Part shown: positions 7,140 through 7,285 of the stretch, piece by piece
Layout: each line of letters opens with the position of its first letter
Position numbering within the stretch: the stretch's first letter is position 1
Assembly: GCA_002329495.1 (NCBI GenBank)
Contig: DCTH01000107.1
Span: 3,917-11,201 of the forward strand
DNA from: Syntrophothermus sp. UBA1445
GTDB lineage: Bacteria; Bacillota; Syntrophomonadia; Syntrophomonadales; DTU052
DNA: 7,285 bases
Direction of reading: 5' to 3'
The notes under the pieces: model-generated
Databases searched by the model: none
What the model was told of the DNA's origin: nothing
The model's input: the letters and a program-made list of their open reading frames with translations, nothing else
Translations under genes and position numbers: made by a program

Positions 7140-7168
7140 AATATGTATTTTTTTGTCATTGCCGTAAA
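7140..7168 (-). promoter_or_regulatory. Possible weak promoter for yacL-ispDF-glnS
   Basis: TTTACG (7163-7168) and CATATT (7140-7145) on the minus strand with a 17-bp spacer match the sigma-A consensus at four of six positions each. It is the best pair I see upstream of yacL. It would give a leader of roughly 105 nt. Weak evidence. Confidence 0.25.
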
Positions 7169-7169
7169 A

Positions 7170-7199
7170 TTGACATTGGCTTTAAGCCAAAGATATAAT
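7170..7199 (+). promoter_or_regulatory. Strong sigma-A promoter of the rightward gene
   Basis: TTGACA (7170-7175) and TATAAT (7194-7199) on the plus strand, both perfect consensus hexamers, with an 18-bp spacer. Transcription should start near 7206, giving a leader of about 45 nt before the GTG at 7252. Confidence 0.85.
7176..7190. repeat. 15-nt palindrome inside the rightward promoter spacer
   Basis: TTGGCTT-T-AAGCCAA: two perfect 7-bp arms around one base, starting directly after the -35 hexamer and ending three bases before the -10 hexamer. A dyad here is a typical position for a repressor operator. It does not match the Rex, Fur, LexA, CIRCE or CtsR sites that I know, so the regulator is unassigned. 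Confidence 0.55.
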
Positions 7200-7251
7200 T
7201 AGTTTGAACCGGGGACGATAATTCTTTGATGGAAAAGGAGGTTTCCTTTTC

Positions 7252-7285
7252 GTGAAGGACTTGATTTGCGATGAGTTTCAGAATA
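7252..7285 (+). CDS. Start of an unrecognised protein (cut by window edge)
   Basis: Eleven codons, MKDLICDEFQN, from GTG at 7252-7254. An AAGGAGG site (7235-7241) lies ten bases upstream, and a strong promoter lies 53 bp upstream. The ATG at 7229 is in another frame and reaches a stop after eight codons, overlapping the GTG. Eleven residues are too few to assign a family. The gene is divergent from yacL. Confidence 0.6.
   Translation, partial: MKDLICDEFQN

Noticed and set aside
7229..7255. Short leader peptide from ATG 7229 (MEKEVSFS)
   Set aside because: No ribosome site stands before it; the AAGGAGG lies inside it and serves the GTG at 7252.
1..7285. CRISPR arrays, insertion sequences, tRNA or rRNA genes
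   Set aside because: No regularly spaced repeats, transposase frames, terminal repeats with target duplications, or tRNA cloverleaf sequences were seen on either strand.

Overview
The window looks like a chromosomal housekeeping segment from a Gram-positive, low-to-mid GC bacterium of the Clostridia (Firmicutes). The reasons are the gene order yacL-ispD-ispF ... gltX-cysE-cysS, which is the classic Firmicutes arrangement, a cysteine-type T-box leader in front of cysE-cysS, strong GGAGG-type ribosome binding sites, and consensus sigma-A promoters. Genus cannot be fixed from this sequence alone. All complete genes lie on the minus strand, so the window is best read from right to left.

Right end (7026-7285): a divergent intergenic region. 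It carries a near-perfect plus-strand sigma-A promoter with a 15-nt palindrome filling most of its spacer, and the first 11 codons of an unrecognised plus-strand gene. Leftward, on the minus strand, comes a YacL-type membrane PIN-TRAM protein (5937-7025), then a fused ispD-ispF gene (4784-5944) that starts at TTG and overlaps yacL by 8 nt, then glnS (2993-4681).

Middle (2620-2992): a 373-bp intergenic region with three kinds of structure. Next to the glnS stop is a roughly 188-nt element (2796-2983) that folds into a closed multi-helix structure ending in a U-tract. It matches no family I can name and is the best candidate here for an undescribed non-coding RNA. Left of it are a leftward intrinsic terminator (2699-2731) and a leader hairpin and AT palindrome just before gltX (1168-2619, GTG start).

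Left part (1-1167): a consensus promoter preceded by a perfect 18-bp palindrome drives a complete T-box leader (specifier probably UGC for Cys, UGGG bulge, intrinsic terminator). This controls cysE (67-789) and cysS (starts at 137, runs off the window). The two genes overlap by 71 nt in different frames.

Functionally the window joins isoprenoid precursor synthesis (IspDF, MEP pathway), charging of tRNA with Gln, Glu and Cys, and synthesis of O-acetylserine for cysteine. The T-box ties cysteine supply (CysE) and cysteine use (CysRS) to the level of uncharged tRNA-Cys. The presence of GlnRS beside GluRS is notable because many Firmicutes make Gln-tRNA only by the indirect GatCAB route.
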